Positions 40,711-47,902 of a stretch of 64,000 nt of DNA are shown here, piece by piece. The stretch comes from Streptomyces sp. GESEQ-35. Lineage in GTDB: Bacteria > Actinomycetota > Actinomycetes > Streptomycetales > Streptomycetaceae. Positions within the stretch are counted from its first letter, which is position 1. Each line of letters opens with the position of its first letter. Under the pieces are notes generated by a model, which saw only the letters and a program-made list of their open reading frames with translations, did not search any database and was not told the DNA's origin. The stretch lies in NCBI RefSeq assembly GCF_017948485.1, contig NZ_JAFFSX010000006.1, positions 124,001 through 188,000 on the forward strand, written 5' to 3'. Position numbers and translations under genes: made by a program.

Positions 40711-42576
40711 ATGCCGACGAATGCAGTGAGCGCCGCCAGGCCGACGTACCCGGGCGTCTACGTCGAAGAGCTTCCCAGCAGCACCCGCACGGTCTCCGCC
40801 GTGACCACCTCGGTGACCGCCTTCGTGGGTCACACGCGGCGCGGTCCGCTGAACGAGCCGGTGCGGGTCACCGGCTTCGCCGAGTTCGAGCGGCGTTTCG
40901 GCGGGCTGAGTTCGCAGAGCGCCGTCGCGTACGCGGTGCACCAGTTCTTCGGCAACGGCGGCACGGTCGCCGTGATCGTCCGGGTCGCGAAGGCGGGCAG
41001 CGGCAAGGCCGCATGCGTCGTGCTGGAGTCCACCGAGGGTCGCAGCGAGAACCGGGTCCTGGAAGTCCACGCCAAGGAACCCGGCGTGTGGGGCAACGGC
41101 CTGCGCGTCGCCGTCGACTACGACACGCCCCACCCCGACGAGACCTTCAACCTGCGGGTGTACGACGCCAAGGGCGACGCCCGCGAGAGCTTCACCGGCC
41201 TGTCCATGGACACGTCGCACGGCCGGTACGCGCCGACCGTGATCAACGCCGGCTCGCGGCTCATCCGGGTCGAGGCCGTCGGTGAGGGCCGCCCGGATCC
41301 GTCCGGCACCGTCTCCAAGCCGTTCGGCGACGAACTGCCCGACCTGGCCGTCGACTTGACCGTCAAGATCGGCGATGTGGAGCGCGAGTTCACGCTCTAC
41401 GACCCCGACTGTGACGGCGAAGCCCCGTGCACCGTCGCCGAGTTGGCGCTGCTGCTCGAACGCAAGCTGCGGGCCCTGCCCGACGCCCCCGGCAAGCACG
41501 CCTTCGCGGGCGCCGAGGTCACCGCGTTCGGCCGCCGTATCCAGGTCGTCGCCGGCTCCACGGACCCCGAGGACGTCGTCCGCTTCCTCGGCGAGTGCGC
41601 CAACGACCTGGGCCTGGAGGCCTCGGTCAACCCGCCGGTGTTCCCGCTGGAGGGCGGCGAGGACGGGGAGGCTCCGGGACCGCGTGACCTCATCGGCTCC
41701 GAGGCCGACAAGACCGGCATCCAGGCGCTGCGCGGCGTGGCCGACGTCAATCTGCTGGCGCTGCCCGAACTGGCGGCGTACGAGAAGACCGAGGACATGG
41801 TCACCGTCGTCTCGGCGGCCCAGCGGCTGTGCCAGGAGCGGCGGATCTTCCTGCTCGTCGACGCGCCGAGCACCTGGGTGAGCGTGGACAGTGCCCGCGC
41901 CGGGCTCGCCGCCTTCGACGCCGTCCGCGGCAACCACGCCGGTGTGTACTTCCCGCACCTCCAGATCACCGACCCGCTCACCGGGCGGCTGCGCGCCTTC
42001 CCGCCGTCCGGCGCGGTCGCCGGCGTCATCGCGCGCACCGACTCCGAGCGCGGCGTGTGGAAGGCACCGGCCGGCACCGAGGCGCGGCTCGCGGGCGTGC
42101 GCTCGCTCACGGTCGACCTGACCGACCGCGAGACCGGGCTGCTCAACCCGCTCGGCGTCAACTGCCTGCGCACCTTCCCGCTGACCGGCCCGACGGTGTG
42201 GGGCGCGCGCACGCTGGAGGGCTCAGACGCGCTGGACAGCGAGTGGAAGTACGTTCCCGTGCGGCGGCTCGCGCTGCACGTGGAGGAGAGCCTCCAACGC
42301 GGCCTCCAGTGGGTCGTGTTCGAGCCCAACGACGAGTCCCTGTGGCAGCAGATCCGCCTCAGCGCCTCCTCGTATCTGCACACGTTGTTCCGTCAGGGCG
42401 CCTTCAAGGGGACTACGCCGCGCGAGGCGTACTTCGTCAAGTGCGACCACGAGACCACCACCGACGAGGACATCGCGAACGGCGTCGTCAACGTCCTGGT
42501 GGGCATCGCGCCGGTCCGTCCGGCCGAGTTCGTGATCGTCAGGATCCAGCAGACGTCCGGGCAGTTCGAGCTCTAA
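40711..42576 (+). CDS. Contractile injection system sheath protein
   Basis: Tail sheath protein of 621 residues, the contracting outer cylinder of the particle. The N-terminus PTYPGVYVEELPSSTRTVSAVTTSVTAFVGHTRRGPLNEPVRVTGFAEFERRFGG is classic for phage and eCIS sheaths. The C-terminal part (WKYVPVRRLALHVEESLQRGLQWVVFEPNDESLWQQIRLSASSYLHTLFRQGAFKG...YFVKCDHETT) is the conserved handshake and core domain. The middle holds the variable insertion. It is the first gene of the operon, 20 bases before the tube gene. Sheath monomers polymerise around the tube and contract to drive it. Confidence 0.96.
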   Translation: MPTNAVSAARPTYPGVYVEELPSSTRTVSAVTTSVTAFVGHTRRGPLNEPVRVTGFAEFERRFGGLSSQSAVAYAVHQFFGNGGTVAVIVRVAKAGSGKAACVVLESTEGRSENRVLEVHAKEPGVWGNGLRVAVDYDTPHPDETFNLRVYDAKGDARESFTGLSMDTSHGRYAPTVINAGSRLIRVEAVGEGRPDPSGTVSKPFGDELPDLAVDLTVKIGDVEREFTLYDPDCDGEAPCTVAELALLLERKLRALPDAPGKHAFAGAEVTAFGRRIQVVAGSTDPEDVVRFLGECANDLGLEASVNPPVFPLEGGEDGEAPGPRDLIGSEADKTGIQALRGVADVNLLALPELAAYEKTEDMVTVVSAAQRLCQERRIFLLVDAPSTWVSVDSARAGLAAFDAVRGNHAGVYFPHLQITDPLTGRLRAFPPSGAVAGVIARTDSERGVWKAPAGTEARLAGVRSLTVDLTDRETGLLNPLGVNCLRTFPLTGPTVWGARTLEGSDALDSEWKYVPVRRLALHVEESLQRGLQWVVFEPNDESLWQQIRLSASSYLHTLFRQGAFKGTTPREAYFVKCDHETTTDEDIANGVVNVLVGIAPVRPAEFVIVRIQQTSGQFEL

Positions 42577-42596
42577 GGAATCCAGAGGACATTTCG

Positions 42597-43121
42597 ATGG
42601 CAGAGTTCACGGTCAACGCCCATCGTTTCGACCCGTACAAGAACTTCAAGTTCCTGGTCCTCTGGGACGGTCGTACGGTCGCGGGCATCAGCAAGATCAG
42701 TCCGCTCAAGCGGACGACGGAGGTAGTCAAGCACCGGCACGGCGGCGACCCCTCGTCGCCGCGCAAGTCGCCGGGCCGCTCGGAGTTCGAGGGCATCACC
42801 CTGGAGCGCGGGGTCACCCACGACCCCGAGTTCGACCGCTGGGCCAACAAGGTCTGGCAGGTCGGCGCGGGCCTCGGCTCGGAGGTGTCGCTCGCGGACT
42901 TCCGCAAGGACATCGTGATCCAGGTCCTCAACGAGGCCGGCCAGGTCGCCGTCTCGCACAAGCTCTACCGGACCTGGCCCAGCGAGTACCAGGTCCTCGG
43001 CGAACTCGACGCCAACGCCAACGCGGTGGCCATCCAGTCGCTGAAGCTCGAGTGCGAGGGCTGGGAGCGGGACTACGAGGTGCCCGAGCCGGAGGAGCCC
43101 TCGTTCCTCAACCCGGCCTGA
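42597..43121 (+). CDS. Contractile injection system inner tube protein
   Basis: Tube protein of 174 residues in the phage tail tube gp19/Hcp-like family. It begins with DPYKNFKFLVLWDGRTVAGISKISPLKRTTEVVKHRHGGDPS and ends with the strand EYQVLGELDANANAVAIQSLKLECEGWERD. It stacks as hexameric rings inside the sheath and forms the channel for cargo. GAGG precedes ATG 42597. Only one tube-type gene of this full family is seen; the distal adaptor is encoded at 55014. Confidence 0.96.
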   Translation: MAEFTVNAHRFDPYKNFKFLVLWDGRTVAGISKISPLKRTTEVVKHRHGGDPSSPRKSPGRSEFEGITLERGVTHDPEFDRWANKVWQVGAGLGSEVSLADFRKDIVIQVLNEAGQVAVSHKLYRTWPSEYQVLGELDANANAVAIQSLKLECEGWERDYEVPEPEEPSFLNPA

Positions 43122-43141
43122 GCATCTGAGAGTTGGGGGAC

Positions 43142-43996
43142 ATGGTGACAACGGGGGCGGCCGAGCTGCTGGCCACCTGGGAGGCCGGGCTCGGCGCGGC
43201 GCCGGCCGGGCGCGCGCTGCTGCTGCACCGCACCGCGCGCCCGGACCTCGACGCCGGGGCATTGCCGCAGCTCCCGGTGGGCGCGCGGGAGACGGACCTG
43301 TTCACGCTGCGCCGGGCGCTGTTCGGCGAGCGGATGCAGGTGCGCCTGGCGTGCGTGGCGTGCGGCGAGGACATGGAGTTCGACCTGGACGCCGCGGAAA
43401 TCGCCGGAAACCTCGGCGGGCACGAGGACCACCTGAGCAGTCGAGTGAAGTCCGCGACGGTTCGGCAGCGCCCCTTTAGGGGCGCGGGGAACTGCGCGAC
43501 CAGCCACGACGGCGCCGCAGCCGACGAACAACAGATCGTGGCCCATCCAGCGGAGCGCTTGGTGCGGGTCGCCGAGGGCGGCTGGGAGGTCGAGTTCCGG
43601 CTGCCCGGCGTCGCCGACCTGACGGCGGCGGCCCGTGCCGCGGACCCGCGCGGGGCGCTGTTCACGCGGTGCCTCGTCTCGGCCGTGTACGCCGGCGAAG
43701 TCCGGCCCGCCGAGGCGCTGCCCGAGCCCGTGCAGCGCCGGATCGCCGAGGCGGTCGAGGCCGCCGACCCGGGGGCCGATGTCTCGCTCAACGTGGCCTG
43801 CCCCGAGTGCGGGCAGGCCACCCGGGCGGAGCTGGACATCGCCTCCTACCTCTGGACCGAACTGGACGCCTGGGCACGGGACGTGCTGCTCGACGTCCAT
43901 CTGCTCGCCACCGCCTACGGCTGGAGCGAGCCGGAGATCCTGGCGCTCAGCCCGCTGCGGCGCCGCTACTACCTGGAGCTGTGTGCGGATGTCTGA
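43142..43996 (+). CDS. Baseplate-chaperone-like CIS protein with two zinc knuckles, interrupted by repeat R1
   Basis: Protein of 284 residues resembling the phage baseplate/hub-chaperone-like family (T4 gp26/gp51-type) found next to tail-tube genes. CVACGEDMEFDLD (about 79) and CPECGQATRAELD (about 221) each form a Cys-x2-Cys knuckle, together able to hold zinc. The C-terminal helix region SYLWTELDAWARDVLLDVHLLATAYGWSEPEILALSPLRRRYYLEL is conserved in the family. Between the first knuckle and the VRVAEGGWEVEFRLPG strand, dispersed repeat R1 (43466-43510) is inserted in frame and adds about 40 residues of unrelated sequence. The start ATG 43142 has GGGG upstream. Role inferred. Confidence 0.8.
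   Translation: MVTTGAAELLATWEAGLGAAPAGRALLLHRTARPDLDAGALPQLPVGARETDLFTLRRALFGERMQVRLACVACGEDMEFDLDAAEIAGNLGGHEDHLSSRVKSATVRQRPFRGAGNCATSHDGAAADEQQIVAHPAERLVRVAEGGWEVEFRLPGVADLTAAARAADPRGALFTRCLVSAVYAGEVRPAEALPEPVQRRIAEAVEAADPGADVSLNVACPECGQATRAELDIASYLWTELDAWARDVLLDVHLLATAYGWSEPEILALSPLRRRYYLELCADV
43466..43510 (+). repeat. Dispersed repeat R1, copy E, inside a CIS coding sequence
   Basis: Direct-orientation copy with the hairpin GCGCCCCTTTAGGGGCGC. It is nearly identical to the intergenic copy D, including the downstream CCACGACG. It is read through in frame and encodes part of the insertion RQRPFRGAGNCATSHDG in the chaperone-like protein. Confidence 0.9.
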
Positions 43997-44729
43997 CGCC
44001 GACGGGGCGCCGGTCCCTGACTTCCTCGATCGGCTGATCGCGCGGCACGCCGCCCCGGCCGCGCCGCCGCGTCCGGGCGTGGTGCGGGTACAGCCGCGGC
44101 TGCCCGGTCCGTTCGAGCGGATCGAGGCGGTACGGGCCGGAGCGCCTGCCCCGGACGGGACCGACCCGCTGGGGCCCGCCTCGACACCGACGGCCGTACC
44201 GCTGCGGGACGTACCGCGCCCGGCGCCCGCTCCGGCCGGGCCGCGCACGGAACGCGAGCTGACCGTCGTACGCACCGAACGGGCGCCCGCCGACCCGGTC
44301 GTACGCAGCATCCCTCCGGCCGTGGCCGAGGCACCCCTGCTGCGGCCCGCCACACCGGTCGCGCCGGGCCCGCGTCCGGTGCCGGACGCCGCGCGGCGTA
44401 CAGCGAGCCAGGGGCGCGCGGACCGGGACACGTCCCAGACCGCGGCGTCCGTACCCATCCCCCCGGGTGCGGACGCCGCTCGCGCCACCGCCGTTTCCGC
44501 CGCCCTGCGCCCCAGCGCGGCGGAGACGGCGGCCGCCCGCGACGCCGTACGGCAGGCCGCGGCCCGGCGGCCGGGGCGGGCGGTCGAGCAGGTGGTGCAG
44601 GTGCAGATCGGGCGGCTCGAGGTCACCGCGGCGCCCGCCGCGGCCGCCTCCCGGCCGCGGCCGGGGGCGACAGAGCGGCCGGGCGCGACCGTGAGCCTCG
44701 CCGACTACCTGGCACGGGGGCACGAGTGA
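43989..44729 (+). CDS. Disordered Pro/Ala-rich CIS protein
   Basis: Protein of 246 residues whose ATG lies 8 bases inside the preceding gene. A short N-terminal segment (PVPDFLDRLIARH) and a C-terminal one (VEQVVQVQIGRLEVTA ... VSLADYLARG) are the only ordered-looking parts. The 180 residues between are a Pro/Ala/Arg-rich disordered linker. The C-terminal IGRLEV/SLxDYL motif is seen in small proteins encoded beside phage-type and eCIS cap genes. It probably tethers or chaperones assembly intermediates, but its role is not known. Confidence 0.7.
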   Translation: MSDADGAPVPDFLDRLIARHAAPAAPPRPGVVRVQPRLPGPFERIEAVRAGAPAPDGTDPLGPASTPTAVPLRDVPRPAPAPAGPRTERELTVVRTERAPADPVVRSIPPAVAEAPLLRPATPVAPGPRPVPDAARRTASQGRADRDTSQTAASVPIPPGADAARATAVSAALRPSAAETAAARDAVRQAAARRPGRAVEQVVQVQIGRLEVTAAPAAAASRPRPGATERPGATVSLADYLARGHE

Positions 44730-44777
44730 GCCGTACGCCCACAGCAGCAGGACGAGAGAAGCCGAGGAACTGACGTC

Positions 44778-45605
44778 ATGAGCAACGCACTGGCCATCGC
44801 CCATGTCACCCAGGCCCTCGCCCTGCTGATCGAGAACAACGTGGGGCCGGAGTTCGGCGAGGCCGTCAAGGTCGAGCCGCGCAAGCCGCCGGCCGACCCG
44901 CAGCTGGAGCAGCCCACGATCTCCGTGTTCCTGTACCAGGTCACGCCCAACACCTCGCAGCGGAACAACGATCTGCCGACCAGGGCGACCGACGGCACGC
45001 TCGTCAAGCGGCCCGCGGCGGCGCTCGACCTGCACTTCCTGATCAGTGCGTACGGCGACGAGAAGGAACTGGTCGGGCAGCGGCTCATCGGCTCCGTCGT
45101 GCGCACGCTGCACGAGATCCCGATCCTGCCGAAGGACGTCATCGAACAGGCCGGTGAGCGGCCGTACCTGGCGGGCAGCGATCTCGCCGAGGCGGCGCAG
45201 CGGGTGCGGTTCACGCCGACCGTGATGGACGTCGACGAGACGTCGAAGCTGTGGGGGATGCTCTACCAGACGCCGTACGCGCTGTCGGTCGTCTACCAGG
45301 CGGCCCTCGTCTTCATCGACGGCCGCGAGGGCCCGGTCCCGGGCAAGCCGGTGGAGCGGCCCGAGGTGCGCGTGCTGCCGTTCGGGGCGCCGGGCGCGCC
45401 GGTCCCACCGGGGGCGGAGCCTGAGGCAACGCCGACCGCTGTGCCGGACACGGCGGTTGTGAAGGCGGAGGCCGAAGTGCCTGCCCCGGCAGGCGCCAAG
45501 AAGGCGACGAAGGCTCCCGCGAAGGCTGTCGCCAAGACCGCCGCCAAGTCCCCGGCACGCAGCCGCAGGACGACGACCCGGGCCCCGAAGCCCGCGCAGG
45601 ACTGA
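44778..45605 (+). CDS. DUF4255 protein, CIS cap/tail-terminator (Pvc16/Afp16-like)
   Basis: Protein of 275 residues. Residues 1 to about 195 form the DUF4255 domain: ALAIAHVTQALALLIENNV, PTISVFLYQVTPNTSQRNNDLP, LDLHFLISAYGDEKELVGQRLIGSVVRTLHEIPIL, and LSVVYQAALVFIDGR. In eCIS particles this family forms the hexameric cap that ends tube and sheath growth. Beyond the domain is a Pro/Ala/Lys-rich tail of about 70 residues (KKATKAPAKAVAKTAAKSPA), highly basic and disordered. This tail is unlike minimal caps and could bind nucleic acid or membrane. The next gene, the AAA+ ATPase, follows after 6 bases. Confidence 0.9.
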   Translation: MSNALAIAHVTQALALLIENNVGPEFGEAVKVEPRKPPADPQLEQPTISVFLYQVTPNTSQRNNDLPTRATDGTLVKRPAAALDLHFLISAYGDEKELVGQRLIGSVVRTLHEIPILPKDVIEQAGERPYLAGSDLAEAAQRVRFTPTVMDVDETSKLWGMLYQTPYALSVVYQAALVFIDGREGPVPGKPVERPEVRVLPFGAPGAPVPPGAEPEATPTAVPDTAVVKAEAEVPAPAGAKKATKAPAKAVAKTAAKSPARSRRTTTRAPKPAQD

Positions 45606-45611
45606 GCCGGC

Positions 45612-47582
45612 ATGGAGACGACGGGGGCAGGTGAGGGTATGGGAACGTACGAGCACAACGGACAGGCGGGCGGGACCACGCTCACCGCGGAGGTCCAGCG
45701 CGTCCTGGCCCGTGTCGACGCACACGCGGCGGGGCAGGCCGCCGGAAACAGCACCACACCCGCCGCCACCCTCGTTCCCGCCGGGGGCCCCGGCACCGCC
45801 CCCCTCGACGCCCTCCTCGCCTGCTTCGGGCTCACACCCTTCGAGCGGGACCTCGTACTCCTCGCCGCCGCACAGGAGTTGGAGCCCACGGCCGCCGCCC
45901 GCTGCGCCGCCGCCTGCGGGGACCCCGAGCGGGCGTACCCGACCTTCTCGCTCGCCCTGGCGGCGCTGGCCGAGCCGCACTGGAGCGCGCTCACCCCGGT
46001 GGCGCCGCTGCGGCGCTGGCGGATCGTCGAGCTCGACGACGAGTCCCGGCTGACCCTGTCCCGGCTCCGGCTCGACGAGCGCATCCTGCACTTCCTGCTC
46101 GGCTCGCCCTATCTGGACACCCGGCTGCACGGCCAGCTGCGCCGCACCCCGGTACCCCAGGCGCTGCCGCCCGCCTACGACCTGGCGGCCACCCGGCTCG
46201 CCGAGGGCTGGACGAACGGGACCGAGACGCCGCTCGTCGAGCTGACCGGCGGTGATCTGCGCAGCCGCGTCGACATCGGCGCCGCGGCGGCCGCCCGCTC
46301 CGGGCTTGGGCTCTACTCGATGAGCGCCGAGGACGTCCCGACCGACCCCGCCGAACGCGACCGGCTCGCCCGGCTGTGGCAGCGCGAGGCGATCCTGCTG
46401 CCCGCCGCACTGCTCGTCGAGGCGGGCGAACTGGACCGCGACCAGCGGGCCGCCACCGACTCCTTCCTGGCCGGGGCGGCCGTACCCGTGGTGGTGTCGA
46501 GCGAGGACCCGCTGCGCTCCGAGCGGTCCTACGGGGCGCGCGTCGTCGTGCCGCAGATGGACGACGAGGAACAACTCGGCCTGTGGACCGACGCGTTCGA
46601 CGAGCTCGACCTGGACGAGGGCGAACTCCGCTCCCTCGTCGCCCAGTTCCAGCTGCCCCCGCACATCGTGCGGTCCGCGGCGGCCACCGTACGGCGCCGG
46701 CTCCCGCACGAGGACGAGCTGGACGCCGCCGAACTCGCCTGGCGGGCCGGACTCGACGAGGCCCGGATCGGCATGGACGAGCTGGGGCGGCGGATCGGAC
46801 CGCAGGCCGGCTGGGGCGACCTGGTGCTGCACGAGCGGCAGACGAGCGTGCTGCGCGAGATCGTCGCGCACGTCCGGCAGCGGGCGACCGTCCACCAGGA
46901 GTGGGGATTCGGCGCCACCCTGCGCCGCGGCCTCGGTGTCACCGCCATGTTCGCGGGCGGCTCCGGTACCGGAAAGACCCTGGCCGCGGAGGTGATGGCG
47001 AAGGAGCTCGGCCTCGACCTCTTCGTCATCGACCTCTCCCAGGTGGTCAGCAAGTACATCGGCGAGACCGAGAAGAACCTCCGCCGTGTCTTCGACGCCG
47101 CCGAACGCGGCGGCGCGCTCCTCCTGTTCGACGAGGCCGACGCCCTGTTCGGCAAGCGCAGCGAGGTCAAGGACAGCCACGACCGGTACGCCAACCTCGA
47201 GGTCAGCTATCTGCTGATGCGGATGGAGGCCTACCGGGGCCTCGCCGTCCTCACCACCAACATGAAGAGCGCCCTCGACACGGCCTTCCTGCGGCGCATC
47301 CGCTTCGTCGTCGACTTCCCCTTCCCGGCCGAGCACGAGCGGGCCGAGATCTGGCGGCGCGTGCTGCCGCCGCAGGCGCCCGTGAAGGACATCGACCCCG
47401 GGCTGCTCGCCCAGCTCACCGTCGCCGGCGGCTCCATCCGCAACATCGCCCTGTCCGGGGCCTTCCTCGCCGCCGAGGAGGGCGACCGGCTCCAGATGCG
47501 GCACATGCTGGCCGCCGCCCGCACCGAGTACCTGAAGCTGGAGCGCTCCCTGACGCCGACGGAGGTCCGCGGATGGGTGTGA
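45612..47582 (+). CDS. AAA+ ATPase of the contractile injection system (Pvc15/Afp15-like)
   Basis: ATPase of 656 residues. The N-terminal 430 residues are an all-alpha/beta domain typical of this CIS family. The AAA+ module spans about 440-640: Walker A GGSGTGKT (about 451), Walker B LLLFDEADALFGKR (about 502), sensor region LTTNMKSALDTAFLRRIRFVVDFPFP with the arginine-finger/sensor-2 segment. Afp15/Pvc15-type ATPases are needed for assembly or remodelling of eCIS particles and distinguish this class from phages. The final bases overlap the next gene by 10. Confidence 0.94.
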   Translation: METTGAGEGMGTYEHNGQAGGTTLTAEVQRVLARVDAHAAGQAAGNSTTPAATLVPAGGPGTAPLDALLACFGLTPFERDLVLLAAAQELEPTAAARCAAACGDPERAYPTFSLALAALAEPHWSALTPVAPLRRWRIVELDDESRLTLSRLRLDERILHFLLGSPYLDTRLHGQLRRTPVPQALPPAYDLAATRLAEGWTNGTETPLVELTGGDLRSRVDIGAAAAARSGLGLYSMSAEDVPTDPAERDRLARLWQREAILLPAALLVEAGELDRDQRAATDSFLAGAAVPVVVSSEDPLRSERSYGARVVVPQMDDEEQLGLWTDAFDELDLDEGELRSLVAQFQLPPHIVRSAAATVRRRLPHEDELDAAELAWRAGLDEARIGMDELGRRIGPQAGWGDLVLHERQTSVLREIVAHVRQRATVHQEWGFGATLRRGLGVTAMFAGGSGTGKTLAAEVMAKELGLDLFVIDLSQVVSKYIGETEKNLRRVFDAAERGGALLLFDEADALFGKRSEVKDSHDRYANLEVSYLLMRMEAYRGLAVLTTNMKSALDTAFLRRIRFVVDFPFPAEHERAEIWRRVLPPQAPVKDIDPGLLAQLTVAGGSIRNIALSGAFLAAEEGDRLQMRHMLAAARTEYLKLERSLTPTEVRGWV

Positions 47583-47902
47583 AGGGCGTGAACCCGGATG
47601 TGAACTCGGGTGTGAACTCCCGCCGAGGCCAGGAGCCTTCGGCGATCCGGGTCGAGATCGGCGAGTTGGTCCTCGACGGCTTCCGGGCCGACCCGGAGCG
47701 GGTCTCGGCCGCCTTCGAGCACGAACTGACCCGGCTCGTCGGGCTGCACGGCGTGCCGCTGGCCGCGGACGGCCCGCTGGCCGTCGAGGCCCTGTCCGCG
47801 CTGCCGCCCCTGCCCGCCGGGCTGTCCGCGCGCAGGCTCGGCCAGGAGCTGGCGAGGGTCGTGCACCAAGGGCTGAGCGGTCACGGGGAGGTGAGCCGAT
47901 GA
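47573..47902 (+). CDS. Small CIS-operon protein of unknown function
   Basis: Protein of 109 residues starting at ATG 47573 with GGAGG 8 bases upstream. It overlaps the ATPase by 10 bases and the giant DUF4157 gene by 4. After a short Asn/Val-rich N-terminus, residues 24-105 are a compact amphipathic domain: IRVEIGELVLDGFRADPERVSAAFEHELTRLVG ... LSARRLGQELARVVHQGL. The strand-helix start and final helix look like a small accessory found between tail genes in related clusters. It may be a chaperone of the giant neighbour. This assignment is inference. Confidence 0.7.
   Translation: MGVKGVNPDVNSGVNSRRGQEPSAIRVEIGELVLDGFRADPERVSAAFEHELTRLVGLHGVPLAADGPLAVEALSALPPLPAGLSARRLGQELARVVHQGLSGHGEVSR

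Noticed and set aside
43466..43510. Frameshift or pseudogene caused by repeat insertion
   Set aside because: The frame continues through the element and the downstream conserved part is intact, so the gene is not broken.
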